This document shows positions 26,518 through 34,763 of a stretch of DNA of 64,000 nucleotides, one piece after another. The notes below the pieces were generated by a model that saw only the letters and a list, made by a program, of their open reading frames with translations, was not told where the DNA came from and ran no database searches. Made by a program: the position numbers and the translations under genes. Position 1 is the stretch's first letter; each line of letters begins with the position of its first letter. The stretch is from Poriferisodalis sp965208925 (lineage in GTDB: Bacteria; Actinomycetota; Acidimicrobiia; Acidimicrobiales; Poriferisodalaceae): contig NZ_OZ242364.1 in the NCBI RefSeq assembly GCF_965208925.1, positions 1,178,001 through 1,242,000 on the forward strand. Direction: 5' to 3'.

Positions 26518-27237
26518 ATGGGTGCTGATCGGCCGAGCGCAAGCAGCCCCGCGGTAGCCGTCGTCGACGACGACCCGCGCATTCGAACGGCGTTGCGACG
26601 CGCCCTGCAGCTCGAGGGCTATGACGTGCTCGAGGGCAGCGATGGTCTCGACGGCGAGGCCCTCGCTGGGCAGGCAGACGTGATGGTGCTGGACGCCACC
26701 ATGCCCAACCTGGGCGGATTCGAGCTGTGCCGGCGCCTGCGTGCCGCCGGGAGCCGCTTGCCGATTCTGCTCTTGACGGCCCGGGGCACCACCGCGGATC
26801 GAGTGGAAGGCCTCGACGCCGGTGCCGACGACTACCTGCCGAAGCCGTTCGCGCTCGACGAGCTGCTGGCCCGATTACGGGCGTTGCTGCGCCGGGGCGC
26901 TGAGCGCTCCTCGCCAGCGGAAGGCGAGCGGCTCGCGTGCGCCGGCATCGTGCTCGACACCGCCAGCTACGAGGTGACCTGCGCCGGAGAGCCCGTCACG
27001 CTGACCCACACCGAGCACCGGCTGCTGGAGCTGTTCCTGCGCAATCCGGGTCGCGTCCTGGGCCGCGACGAGATCTACGACACGGTGTGGGGCTACGACG
27101 CGTCGCTGGCCTCGAACTCACTGGAGGTCTATGTCGGCTACTTGCGCCGCAAGCTGGCGGCGGCGACCACGGGCACCGGCGGCCACAGTCCCATCCGGAC
27201 AGTGCGCGGCGTGGGCTACGTGCTCCGATCTGTATGA
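26518..27237 (+). CDS. Response regulator, OmpR/MprA type
   Basis: A 239-residue two-component regulator. The receiver domain has the acidic pair in VVDDDPRI, the phospho-accepting Asp in MVLDATMPN, and the Lys in DDYLPKPFALDELLARL. A winged-helix DNA-binding domain follows (HRLLELFLRNPGRVLGRDEIYDTVWGYDA, then SLEVYVGYLRRKL). It is closest in feel to MprA/PrrA of mycobacteria. GAGG precedes the ATG. Its stop overlaps the ATG of the sensor kinase gene. Confidence 0.93.
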   Translation: MGADRPSASSPAVAVVDDDPRIRTALRRALQLEGYDVLEGSDGLDGEALAGQADVMVLDATMPNLGGFELCRRLRAAGSRLPILLLTARGTTADRVEGLDAGADDYLPKPFALDELLARLRALLRRGAERSSPAEGERLACAGIVLDTASYEVTCAGEPVTLTHTEHRLLELFLRNPGRVLGRDEIYDTVWGYDASLASNSLEVYVGYLRRKLAAATTGTGGHSPIRTVRGVGYVLRSV

Positions 27238-28613
27238 GCTTCCGAACCCGGCTCGGGCTGCTGGTGGCGGCCTCGGTTGCTGTCGCGGTGCTGGCAGTCT
27301 CGGGGGTGGCGCTCTGGATTGCCCGAGCAGAGGCCCGGTCGGCACTCGACCGCAAGCTCGACGACCGCGTCGCCGTGCTGGTCGCCAGCGGGGGACGCTT
27401 GCCCGAGCGCCGAGGGGCCCAGTTCTTCGGGCGATTCGTGCCACGCGACGTGCTCGCCCAGATCGTGGCCCCGAACGGCGCAGTGGTGTATTCGTCTGAC
27501 GAGGTGCTGCCCGTGGCGCCCGCCGACCTTGCCGTGGCTCACGGTCGGTCTCACCGGCATCGAACCGATGTGTCGGCGGAGGGTGTGCGCCTGCGAGTGC
27601 TGACGGTGCCGGTTGCCTCTGGCGGAGCGCTGATGGTCGCGAGCCCGCTTGATGAGGTGGATGCCAATGTGGCCGGGCTGCGCAACGCGCTGGCCGTTGT
27701 GGCCGCCATCGGCGTTGCTGGGGCTGGGCTCTTGGGTTTCCTGGTGGCAGGCCGGGCCATTCGGCCAGTGCGGCGGCTCACCGATGCGGCCCGGAATGTC
27801 GCGCAGACTCAAGATCTGGACCAGCCGATCGAGCTGGAACGCGACGACGAGCTGGGGGAGTTGGCACGCAGCTTCAACGCGATGCTCGAAGCACTTGCCG
27901 TGTCTCGAGCTCAGCAGCATCGATTGGTCACCGACGCGGGCCACGAGCTGCGCACGCCGCTCACCAGCATCCGCACCAACATCGAGCTGCTGGCCCGGGC
28001 CGAGACTGACGACGCCCCTGCGGTGCTCGATGCCGACGAACGGCGCCGGATGCTCGACGATGTGCAGTTCGAGCTGGACCAGCTCACCGAGCTGGCGGCC
28101 GAGCTCGTCGAGCTGGCCACGGACCGGCGGGCGCTGGGCGAGCCGGAGCCAGTCGATCTGGCCGAGTTGGCGGCATCGGTAGTGGATCGGCACCGCCGCC
28201 GCACCGAAACGGATTTTGTGACCGTTCTCGAGCCATGCGAGGTGGTCGTGAACACGGCGCTGGTCGAGCGAGCGATCGGCAATCTCGTCGACAACGCGGT
28301 GAAATGGTCCCCGCCCGGCGAACCCATCGAGGTCAGCGTTGCTGCGACCGACCGGGAGGCTCGCGTCCGAGTGCGCGACAACGGGCCCGGCATCCCCGCA
28401 GACCTGCGCGAGACAGTCTTCGAGCGGTTCTACCGAGCTCCCGAAGCGCGTTCTCAACCCGGCTCCGGCCTCGGGCTGTCCATCGTCGACTATGTCGCTC
28501 GCAGCCACGACGGCTCCGTGTCTGTCATCGACACCAACGGCCCCGGCGCCACCGTCGAACTCCGCCTTCCGCTGGCCTCCGAGGCCGATTCGCCCCCTGT
28601 CGCCGCGAACTGA
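27234..28613 (+). CDS. Sensor histidine kinase (partner of the upstream regulator)
   Basis: A 459-residue membrane kinase. One membrane segment lies near residues 8-28, an extracytoplasmic domain of about 120 residues follows, then a second segment near 150-170, a HAMP linker (RPVRRLTDAARNVAQTQDL), the phospho-acceptor His in DAGHELRTPLTSI, and the ATPase lobe with N box LVDNAVKWSP, G1 VRDNGPGIP and G2 GSGLGLSIVDYVA. The start overlaps the regulator stop (ATGA). This MprB-like layout suggests cell-envelope sensing; the signal is unknown. Confidence 0.92.
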   Translation: MSFRTRLGLLVAASVAVAVLAVSGVALWIARAEARSALDRKLDDRVAVLVASGGRLPERRGAQFFGRFVPRDVLAQIVAPNGAVVYSSDEVLPVAPADLAVAHGRSHRHRTDVSAEGVRLRVLTVPVASGGALMVASPLDEVDANVAGLRNALAVVAAIGVAGAGLLGFLVAGRAIRPVRRLTDAARNVAQTQDLDQPIELERDDELGELARSFNAMLEALAVSRAQQHRLVTDAGHELRTPLTSIRTNIELLARAETDDAPAVLDADERRRMLDDVQFELDQLTELAAELVELATDRRALGEPEPVDLAELAASVVDRHRRRTETDFVTVLEPCEVVVNTALVERAIGNLVDNAVKWSPPGEPIEVSVAATDREARVRVRDNGPGIPADLRETVFERFYRAPEARSQPGSGLGLSIVDYVARSHDGSVSVIDTNGPGATVELRLPLASEADSPPVAAN

Positions 28614-28703
28614 ATCCGCTGCCGCCGGCTGGCACCCTTCGATCGGTACAGGGTCGTTTGTAGGGGATGGTTCCCCTAAAGCTGCTGGTCAGGGACGCAT
28701 TTT

Positions 28704-28735
28704 GCTGTCTAACAAACGTTCGTAGACTAGACAGC
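28704..28735. promoter_or_regulatory. Inverted repeat GCTGTCTA/TAGACAGC
   Basis: Perfect 8-nt arms separated by 16 nt that include AACGTT. It lies 90 nt after the kinase stop. It might be a terminator stem or a binding site; there is no T-run. Confidence 0.3.
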
Positions 28736-28913
28736 TCCCCCGAGCCTGTCAAGCCATTCTTTGAGCTCGATGTCTCGCTGCTCCTGACGGCTTCCATAGC
28801 GGCCGCAGACCCGCGTACTCGCTGAGTTTCCGGGGCTCACCAGACCACGGCCGCGCTGCGGTCGCGCATCTGCCTCCCAGGCCGTTCTGGGCCGTCCGTT
28901 CTGTCGCTGAAAC

Positions 28914-28943
28914 GAACCGTTCCTCGACAGAAAGGACCGGTTC
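28914..28943 (+). promoter_or_regulatory. Inverted repeat masking a possible ribosome binding site
   Basis: GAACCGTTCCT and AGGACCGGTTC, 11-nt arms with one mismatch and an 8-nt loop. The right arm includes the AGGA of the only Shine-Dalgarno-like stretch before the ATG at 28949, so a folded leader would reduce translation. Confidence 0.4.
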
Positions 28944-28948
28944 CAGCG

Positions 28949-30235
28949 ATGACCACTGGAATATCAACATCAGCAATACGACGGCTTGCGGTGGCGCTCA
29001 TGGCGCTGCTGGTTGCCGTGCCGGCGCTGGCTGTGATCGCGCAGCCCGCGTCGGCGCACGAACAGACCGAGGAGAGATGCGACTACGACCCGCTCACCCA
29101 GCAGGAATACAACTGCCGGCAGGTCGAGGTGTCCCATGTGCATCAGCCGAACCACTACTCGCCGCCGCCCGACACATCACCCCGCTCCACCACCACGACC
29201 GCCCCGACTACCACGGAGCCGCCGTCGTGCCCGGCGGGTCAGCATTCCAACGGCGGCGCGGGCCGCAACTGCCACGCGCACAGCTTCACCCCGCCGTGCG
29301 GGACCGGCACATGGAGCCCAGGCCACGGCCACCCCCCCATACAACGGCCGCCGTGCCCCGCCCCGGAGCCGCCGTCGTGCCCGGCGGGTCAGCATTCCAA
29401 CGGCGGCGCGGGCCGCAACTGCCACGCGCACAGCTTCACCCCGCCGTGCGGGACCGGCACATGGAGCCCAGGCCACGGCCACACCCCCATTCAGCGCCCG
29501 CCATGCACGACGACCACCACGCCAGATGAAGACTCAGACGACGAGGATGATGACTCCAGCGACGAGGGCAATGACGACGACCAGAGCGACGGAAATGCTG
29601 GCGATTGTCCCAGCGGCACATTCGTCAGCGGCAACTGCGAACCCAGGGGCGGGACTCCCACCACAACTGCCGACCCGTGCGCGGCATGGATGAGTGCGAC
29701 GCGCGATGCACTTCATAACTCCGAGGACCCCGTCCCGCCACCGGATGGATGCGGCACCGACGTCGGCGGTGCACTGGGCCGATACTTCACAAGGATGGGG
29801 GAGCGTCGGATCGAAAGTGCCGAGGCTAGAGAACAGGCGTACGCAGAACTTCGCCGAGCGATACAAGACGCTTGGAACTACGAGATCCCGCACGTGGATG
29901 ATGCGATCAATACCGTCAATTGCGCGTGGCTCGGCGTTGTTCTAGTCCGAAGCAAGGGCAAAGCTGCGGCGGCTCCCGGCTGGGGATCCGTTGTGTCAGG
30001 GCTCGGATGCGGGCGCTACTTGGAACAACTGACGATTGACGGCAGCGGCCCAGACGCCGACGATGGCGAAAACGACGAGAACGGTCAGGACTCCGACGGC
30101 CGCGGCTCGTCTGAGGAATCGGGGTCTGACGACGAAGAGGTCCGACGCCCACAGCCGCGCCCATTTCCGCAGCGGCCCGGAGGCGGTCAGCAGCCTTCAT
30201 GGAACCCTTGGGACTGGGGCGCCACGAAGGGCTAG
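28949..30235 (+). CDS. Secreted Cys/His-rich repeat protein of unknown function
   Basis: A 428-residue exported protein not recognised by family. A signal peptide spans residues 1-35 (RRLAVALMALLVAVPALA.., likely cut after ASA). Then follow a Thr-rich linker, two nearly identical 50-residue units (CPAGQHSNGGAGRNCHAH, then CGTGTWSPGHGH), a very acidic stretch rich in Asp/Ser, and a Cys-containing domain with an amphipathic helix (SAEAREQAYAELRRAI). The tail is acidic, then Pro/Arg-rich. Cys and His in each unit could bind metal or form disulphides. It is the first gene of the accessory segment. Confidence 0.75.
   Translation: MTTGISTSAIRRLAVALMALLVAVPALAVIAQPASAHEQTEERCDYDPLTQQEYNCRQVEVSHVHQPNHYSPPPDTSPRSTTTTAPTTTEPPSCPAGQHSNGGAGRNCHAHSFTPPCGTGTWSPGHGHPPIQRPPCPAPEPPSCPAGQHSNGGAGRNCHAHSFTPPCGTGTWSPGHGHTPIQRPPCTTTTTPDEDSDDEDDDSSDEGNDDDQSDGNAGDCPSGTFVSGNCEPRGGTPTTTADPCAAWMSATRDALHNSEDPVPPPDGCGTDVGGALGRYFTRMGERRIESAEAREQAYAELRRAIQDAWNYEIPHVDDAINTVNCAWLGVVLVRSKGKAAAAPGWGSVVSGLGCGRYLEQLTIDGSGPDADDGENDENGQDSDGRGSSEESGSDDEEVRRPQPRPFPQRPGGGQQPSWNPWDWGATKG
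29214..29482 (+). repeat. 150-nt tandem repeat inside the secreted protein gene
   Basis: Positions 29214-29332 recur without change at 29364-29482, an offset of exactly 150 nt (50 codons). Flanks between units differ. The identity at synonymous sites indicates recent duplication or gene conversion. Confidence 0.9.
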
Positions 30236-30415
30236 AAGCGGGGGGAACAACCCGATTCTGCGCATCCAAGCGTCCGGCTGGGTACAGGCTGACGCATCCA
30301 CTCAGTTGCGTTGATGACCATCGAAGCACGCGTGCGATCGTGGGCAGGGATCAGGTGCCAGCGAACCCCCGGTCAGTGACAGATCCGATTTTGCCAATGC
30401 ACCGGAGGCTTTGCA
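30236..30415. other. Intergenic region
   Basis: 180 nt with no gene or clear element, apart from the ribosome binding site GGAGG (30404-30408) for the next gene. Confidence 0.4.
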
Positions 30416-30853
30416 GTGAGCGCATCGAGCTACTCTGAGATCGTGGACGTGGGGATCGAGACGCCGAAGCAGGCCGCAGAAGGGCGCGGGAGTGGTCGGT
30501 TCCACTGGGCGAAGCTGGCTTTGGTCGTCTACTTGGGCGTTCTGGCCTTTGAGTGGCTGTCCCATTCGAGATCACAGCGACACATAGTCATTCTCGGCCT
30601 CGTGATTGCTGGCTTGACCTACGAGGGAGTTGCACGCATCCGGCGTCGCGAGCCGAGAGCGAAGGACCTGCAAGCGATGCTGGCCGAAGTCTGCTGCTTC
30701 GGCCTGCTGGTCTTTGAGTGGGTGCCGCATTCGAGATCGCAGGGATACCTGGCCATTCTCGGTGTTGCGCTTGCTGGCTTGGTCTACGAGCGGACTAGGC
30801 GTCGGCGCGCTGCGGTGTGCGAGACGGGGAGCGCCTGGCGACGCCGTGATTAG
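30416..30853 (+). CDS. Small membrane protein with internal duplication
   Basis: A 145-residue protein with a GTG start preceded by GGAGG at an ideal 7-nt spacing. Two similar halves each hold a hydrophobic stretch, a conserved FEW(L/V)xHSRSQ loop and a second hydrophobic stretch (ILGLVIAGLTYE and ILGVALAGLVYE), followed by Arg-rich tails. So it is probably a four-helix membrane protein made by tandem duplication, visible in both DNA and protein. No known family is recognised. Confidence 0.7.
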   Translation: MSASSYSEIVDVGIETPKQAAEGRGSGRFHWAKLALVVYLGVLAFEWLSHSRSQRHIVILGLVIAGLTYEGVARIRRREPRAKDLQAMLAEVCCFGLLVFEWVPHSRSQGYLAILGVALAGLVYERTRRRRAAVCETGSAWRRRD

Positions 30854-31286
30854 CCAGCTGCGGTTCGGGACGCCGACTTCGAGCATCGCAGCGTGCGGAC
30901 CGGTGCCGCGTGTGTCGACCGGGACCACTCGGCCTGTTCGCGTCAAGAGGGGGAATAGCCAAGTCCGGTGAGCGAGTCCACACCGCTGTCCGACCCGGAA
31001 CTTGAGCTGTGAGCGAGGTAGACGGTTCCACTAGCTGAGTCACTCAGCATCAGTGCGCGGGCCGGCAGCTAGGGCGCTGCAGGATCCTCGCAGTCGGTTT
31101 GTTCCTCTTGGTCGGCAGGGGAGTGCCAGAGTCCGCTGAGCGCTGCGGCGCTTGACGGAATGGGATCCCTGCGGGGTTCCCTCCTCAGAGGCCCCGCCCG
31201 ACGAAGGGCGGGGCCTCACAACATCCTCATCCGCCTTACTTCGACAGATGCGGTCATTGGGCGCAGCGAAGTACCGTGGCACCATC
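30854..31286. other. Long intergenic region with palindrome and strong hairpin
   Basis: 433 nt without a convincing gene. It contains the palindrome GCTGAGT-C-ACTCAGC (31034-31048) and a 12-bp perfect hairpin (31188-31217). A frame runs through the hairpin toward the next gene, but the later start is preferred. Confidence 0.5.
31188..31217. terminator. Strong GC-rich hairpin
   Basis: GAGGCCCCGCCC, loop GACGAA, GGGCGGGGCCTC: a perfect 12-bp stem. There is no T-run on either side. It is 335 nt after the nearest upstream stop codon, so it may end an untranslated or RNA transcript, or be a mobile-element remnant. Confidence 0.5.
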
Positions 31287-31598
31287 GTGAGCGGCACACC
31301 GGCAATGCCGTCTGCCTCCAAGTCGATGCAGCGCCGTCACCCTGTGGCGCGACCACGCAGGGAGGTAGCGCTGCCCGGCCTGTCGCCATCTGTCAAACGG
31401 TTGCTGATCGGTTCGGCGGTTCTGCTCGTGCACTTGGCCGTCTTGTCGGTGTTCGGGCCGGCTGCCGTTTCGGCGATGGGGATCGCTTGGGCGCTGGTCA
31501 TCCTCTGTCTGAGCTACCTCTCTGTGGGGGTCATCGCGCTGGCAGTTCTCCGTTGGCTGCGACGTTGCAGCCCCGAACGCCCAAGACGAGAGCCGTGA
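31287..31598 (+). CDS. Small two-helix membrane protein
   Basis: A 103-residue frame from a GTG (an ATG at 31305 is also possible). A basic N-terminal region of about 35 residues is followed by two hydrophobic helices (LIGSAVLLVHLAVLSVFGPAAV and ALVILCLSYLSVGVIALAVL) and a basic tail RRCSPERPRREP. No ribosome binding site is obvious and no family is recognised. The membrane pattern and codon use support a real gene, moderately. Confidence 0.45.
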   Translation: MSGTPAMPSASKSMQRRHPVARPRREVALPGLSPSVKRLLIGSAVLLVHLAVLSVFGPAAVSAMGIAWALVILCLSYLSVGVIALAVLRWLRRCSPERPRREP

Positions 31599-31737
31599 GC
31601 ACTGCGAATCATCGTGAAGCCGTGAGCGATGACGCCGAGGCGCTGTCCCCCGATCGGTAGTGCTTCGGCCACCGCAGCGATCAACGAGTCACGTGGGATG
31701 ACATCCTGCGGTCAATCGGTGATTACGCCACGGGCGA

Positions 31738-32400
31738 TTAGCCGCTGCCGCTGGCCTGGCTGCTCTTGAGCAGGGAGGCGATGCTGGAGTGGTGCCAGGT
31801 GGCCTTGCCGGTCGCGGTGAGGATGCCTGCGACCTCCAGCGCCGCCGCAGTTTCACGCAGGCTGTAGCCATTGGCGTGGAGCTGGATGGCGAGCGCACGG
31901 GCTTCTTCCGGTTGACTCGGAGGCCTCCCGAGGCGGGCGCCGTTGCGTCGGGCAGCTTGCAGGGCTGCCTTCGTGCGGTCTTGGGCCATGCCGGCTTCGT
32001 GGGCAGCGATAACGGCGAGCATGCCGACCAGCAGACGCCCGCCGCGAGTCCGAACGCCCTCGGGAGCGTCGAGGGTGATCAGCTCCCAGCCGGAACGCTC
32101 AGCGTGGTCGAACAGCAGCAACGTCTCTAGGGTGTTGCGGGCGAGCCGATCGACGCTCGTCGCGATGAGCACTTCGCCTTCGCCCCGGTCGAGCTGCACG
32201 AGCGCCGCACTCAACCCGCAACGCTCTTGAGTGGGCACCGTTCCTGAGACCGCCTCGTCGGTGACGCACTCAACCACGCGCCATCCGCGTGCAGCTGAGG
32301 CGTCGGCAACGGCGCGGTGTTGGGCGTCGATGCTCAGGCCGGAGGCAGCTTGTGTGCCGGTCGACACGCGGGCGTAGGAGATGACCCGTTTTGATTCCAT
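31738..32400 (-). CDS. Serine recombinase (resolvase/invertase family)
   Basis: A 220-residue small serine recombinase. The catalytic serine is in VISYARVSTGTQAASGLS; ATSVDRLARNTLE supplies the conserved Arg cluster; GGRLLVGMLAVIAAHEAGMAQDRTKAAL is the dimer helix. The C-terminus has a helix-turn-helix-like region (YSLRETAAALEVAG). The length is that of resolvases and invertases rather than large phage integrases. The ATG at 32400 has no clear ribosome binding site, and the leader is AT-rich compared with its surroundings. It lies beside the 3' end of tRNA-Glu, suggesting a mobile or formerly mobile segment. Confidence 0.9.
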   Translation of the reverse strand: MESKRVISYARVSTGTQAASGLSIDAQHRAVADASAARGWRVVECVTDEAVSGTVPTQERCGLSAALVQLDRGEGEVLIATSVDRLARNTLETLLLFDHAERSGWELITLDAPEGVRTRGGRLLVGMLAVIAAHEAGMAQDRTKAALQAARRNGARLGRPPSQPEEARALAIQLHANGYSLRETAAALEVAGILTATGKATWHHSSIASLLKSSQASGSG

Positions 32401-32570
32401 CGAGTACGGTTGTTCATGCACAAATGGGCAACATAGCGGCTGCGAATGAACGATGCCATATGAATGTTTGTTGCTACGCCTGTGCAGGCACCTGCCGTCG
32501 TGATGAGATGCTGAGGGAATGCACCTGGGAAGGTGCACCATGAGTTCCGCCACTGCGAGCGTGCTGTCGG
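32401..32570. other. Intergenic region between recombinase and tRNA-Glu
   Basis: 170 nt, lower in G+C near the recombinase. No repeat of the tRNA-Glu 3' end was seen here or in the accessory segment. Confidence 0.4.
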
Positions 32571-32643
32571 CACCCCCAACGGGATTCGAACCCGTGCCGC
32601 CGGCGTGAAAGGCCGGTGTCCTAGGCCGCTAGACGATGGGGGC
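32571..32643 (-). tRNA. tRNA-Glu (TTC)
   Basis: 73 nt on the minus strand. Acceptor GCCCCCA/TGGGGGT (one G-U pair), anticodon stem CCGGC/GCCGG with loop CTTTCAC, T arm ACGGG-TTCGAAT-CCCGT, discriminator G. CCA is not encoded. Its 3' end points toward the accessory segment. Confidence 0.95.
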
Positions 32644-32701
32644 AGGGCGTCTCAGGCTACGCCGGCAGGAGCAGACGGCCACGACGCAATTGCGGGCGCA
32701 G

Positions 32702-34000
32702 TCAGGGGCCAAGCGCGGATATCGGCGTGACGACTACCCCGTCGGGACGGGTGTAGGCGTATCCGGCAGCCGTAATAACCACCAAGGCAGCCGGGTCGCC
32801 GACGTGTGCGGTGTCAATGTTCTCGACGAATCGGCGGAGCGAGTCGGCTGCCCGGTCAGTGGTTTCTGGTGAGTGGGAGAGCTTGACCTCTGCGGCGATC
32901 CACTCCCCGCCGAACCGCCGCTGGACAACGGCGTCGGCCTCGGTGCCGTTGTCGAGTCGACTGTGGAAGACGTCGCATTCTGCCGCGTCTGCATATACAC
33001 GCAGGTCGCGAACCACCATCGACTCGAAAAGGAACCCGCATGTATTCAGGTCGTTGAGCAGTCCCCGAGGGCTGGCGCGCAGCACTGCCGCGGCGAGCGA
33101 AGGATCAACGAAATGTCGCTTCGGTGACTTCACGAGACGTGAGCGTGAGCGCAGATGGGTCGACCATGCGGGCAGATCCTCGGAGACGAAAAGCTGGTGA
33201 AGGGCGTCGACGTACGCGCGCGCCGTTTGGTGATTGATCGGGCTCTCGCCGCCTGCGTCGGCAGCCAGACGCGAGTTCGGAGTCGTCGAAGCTGTGTGGC
33301 GCGCGAGCGATATGAAGAATCGCTCCATGAGAACGGGATTGCGGCTGCGACCGGTGCCGAGGTCGATGGCCGTGTGCCGAATGTCGTCGACGTATTCCCT
33401 GAGTCGCCGCTGGGCCTCAGCGGGTTCAACAGCACTCAGCCATGGCCAGCCGCCCACGCATATCGCATCGAGGACGCGGCGAAACTCGAGGTCGGTTTGT
33501 CTCGACGAGACCGTCTCGCCGTTGAGCAGGGCCGAGAGCGAGACGTGTCCATGAGATGCACCCGACTCGAAGAGTGACATCGGCCGCAGGCGCGTTCGCG
33601 CGATCCTGCCGGCGCCGGAGTGCCGGGTCACGTCATCGGCTGGAGCTGCTGAGCCAGTGAGCAAGAATCGACCGGGTTCGGCCGAGTGATCGCATGCGTG
33701 ACGAACGTGGTTCCAGATCGCCGGTGCGAGTTGCCACTCATCGAGCAGTCGGGGAGCGTTGCCTTCGAGCACGGCGTCGGGGCTGAGTTCGGCGAGCCGA
33801 CGTGCAGAGGCATCAGCATCGAAGCGCAGGGCACTGCGGGCGTGGTTGAGTGCCGTCCAGCTCTTGCCGCAGCCCTTGGGCCCCTCGATGAGTACTGCGC
33901 CGACTGAGCGAAGCCGTTCGTCAATGAGAGGATCCGCGACGCGTGCGCGATAGCCCGCTGGTGTCAGCGTGCCGCTCTGCTCTGAGGATTCATCGGGCAA
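32702..34000 (-). CDS. AAA ATPase with DUF4143 domain
   Basis: A 432-residue member of the AAA_14/DUF4143 family. Walker A is VLIEGPKGCGKSWTAL near residue 37, Walker B region is LLDEWQLAPAIWNHVR, and GRFLLTGSA follows. The C-terminal half is nuclease-like: EADAVVQRRFGGEWIAAEVKLS shows the D-x-n-E-x-K arrangement of the PD-(D/E)xK fold. The start is a TTG with GGAGG 7 nt upstream. Such genes are patchily distributed and often lie near mobile DNA; function is unknown. Confidence 0.88.
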   Translation of the reverse strand: MPDESSEQSGTLTPAGYRARVADPLIDERLRSVGAVLIEGPKGCGKSWTALNHARSALRFDADASARRLAELSPDAVLEGNAPRLLDEWQLAPAIWNHVRHACDHSAEPGRFLLTGSAAPADDVTRHSGAGRIARTRLRPMSLFESGASHGHVSLSALLNGETVSSRQTDLEFRRVLDAICVGGWPWLSAVEPAEAQRRLREYVDDIRHTAIDLGTGRSRNPVLMERFFISLARHTASTTPNSRLAADAGGESPINHQTARAYVDALHQLFVSEDLPAWSTHLRSRSRLVKSPKRHFVDPSLAAAVLRASPRGLLNDLNTCGFLFESMVVRDLRVYADAAECDVFHSRLDNGTEADAVVQRRFGGEWIAAEVKLSHSPETTDRAADSLRRFVENIDTAHVGDPAALVVITAAGYAYTRPDGVVVTPISALGP

Positions 34001-34215
34001 GAAGCTGCCTCCGCAAATTGTCCTTGTTTGAGTGCAGTGTAGCGATGCTTTGGTTTTGAGTGTAGGAGATTTACTGTTTTAAACGTATGAAATTGAAGAG
34101 TTTTGACGTAGGAATTTCTTCTGCTTGGGTACGTCAAGGAACCAAGACCGCAGTCTTCGCACTCAGCATGAGCGCGAAGATTGACTCCATAGCCCAAGTT
34201 GTGATCCGGGCCGGG
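34001..34215. other. AT-rich intergenic region
   Basis: 215 nt, far lower in G+C than its surroundings, especially 34020-34120 (TTTTGAGTG, TTTTAAACG, GAAATTGAAGAG). It contains the DUF4143 leader. No gene is evident. It may mark the right boundary of transferred DNA. Confidence 0.5.
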
Positions 34216-34704
34216 TCAGCGGTGGGTGGCGTCGATGAGTTCTGCGAGCAGCCCGCCGAGGTAGTGGTAGCGCAGCCGTGGCCGCTGTGCGGGATCGTGC
34301 GGATCCATCTCGGCGGGATCGTCCTCTTCGGAGATGTCGAGCTGGGTGCCGAGCACGAGGCGCAGCTCATTCAGGCCCTGCATCCAAGCGGTGATCTGCT
34401 CGTCGTCGAGGTGGTCCGCGGCGAGCGTGCTGTCGAGCAGATCGAGATGGTCCAAGCGCTCGGCCAGCAGCTCGTCGCGCATCAGCCGCTGGTACTCGGC
34501 GTCGCGGTCGGGATCGCTCAGGTAGGCGGGCGGGAACAAGCGACGCAATGACGGATCCAGCCCATCGCCGCCGTCGCGTGCAGGCGTGTGGTCGAGCAGG
34601 TTGGATCGCAACTCGCCCACCATCTCGGCCAGCAGCCGGCGTTCCCAGTCGGCGAGGTGCACGCTCACGAGCGAGCCGCGGGCGCCGAACCGTGTGCCGC
34701 TCAC
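34216..34704 (-). CDS. DUF2017 family protein
   Basis: A 162-residue protein of the DUF2017 family, found in Actinobacteria next to clpS. It has LADWERRLLAEMVGELRSNLL near the start, LRRLFPPAYLSDPDRDAEY in the middle, and a C-terminal LNELRLVLGTQLDI region with YLGGLLAELIDAT. The GTG start has GGAGG upstream. The conserved pairing with ClpS suggests a role in ClpCP substrate selection, which is inference. Confidence 0.85.
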   Translation of the reverse strand: MSGTRFGARGSLVSVHLADWERRLLAEMVGELRSNLLDHTPARDGGDGLDPSLRRLFPPAYLSDPDRDAEYQRLMRDELLAERLDHLDLLDSTLAADHLDDEQITAWMQGLNELRLVLGTQLDISEEDDPAEMDPHDPAQRPRLRYHYLGGLLAELIDATHR

Positions 34705-34763
34705 GGGGCCTCCGCAGGCAGGCCATCGCCGCTCAGTCGCTGGTGCATCTCCGCGAGCACAGC

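Larger units (their letters stand above)
28614..28948. other. Intergenic region with two inverted repeats
   Basis: 335 nt without a convincing gene. It contains an 8-nt-arm inverted repeat (28704-28735) and an 11-nt-arm inverted repeat (28914-28943) next to the following start codon. It marks the start of the accessory segment. Confidence 0.5.

Noticed and set aside
31152..31286. An N-terminal extension of the small membrane protein
   Set aside because: It would run through the strong hairpin at 31188-31217 and has no membrane or domain features.
32571..32643. A duplicated tRNA-Glu 3' end as an attachment site
   Set aside because: I looked for the T-arm and acceptor sequence through 28.6-34.2 kb and saw no second copy.
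33964..34197. A 77-codon minus frame with CEDCG between DUF4143 and DUF2017
   Set aside because: It overlaps the DUF4143 start in another phase, lacks a ribosome binding site and lies in the AT-rich spacer.
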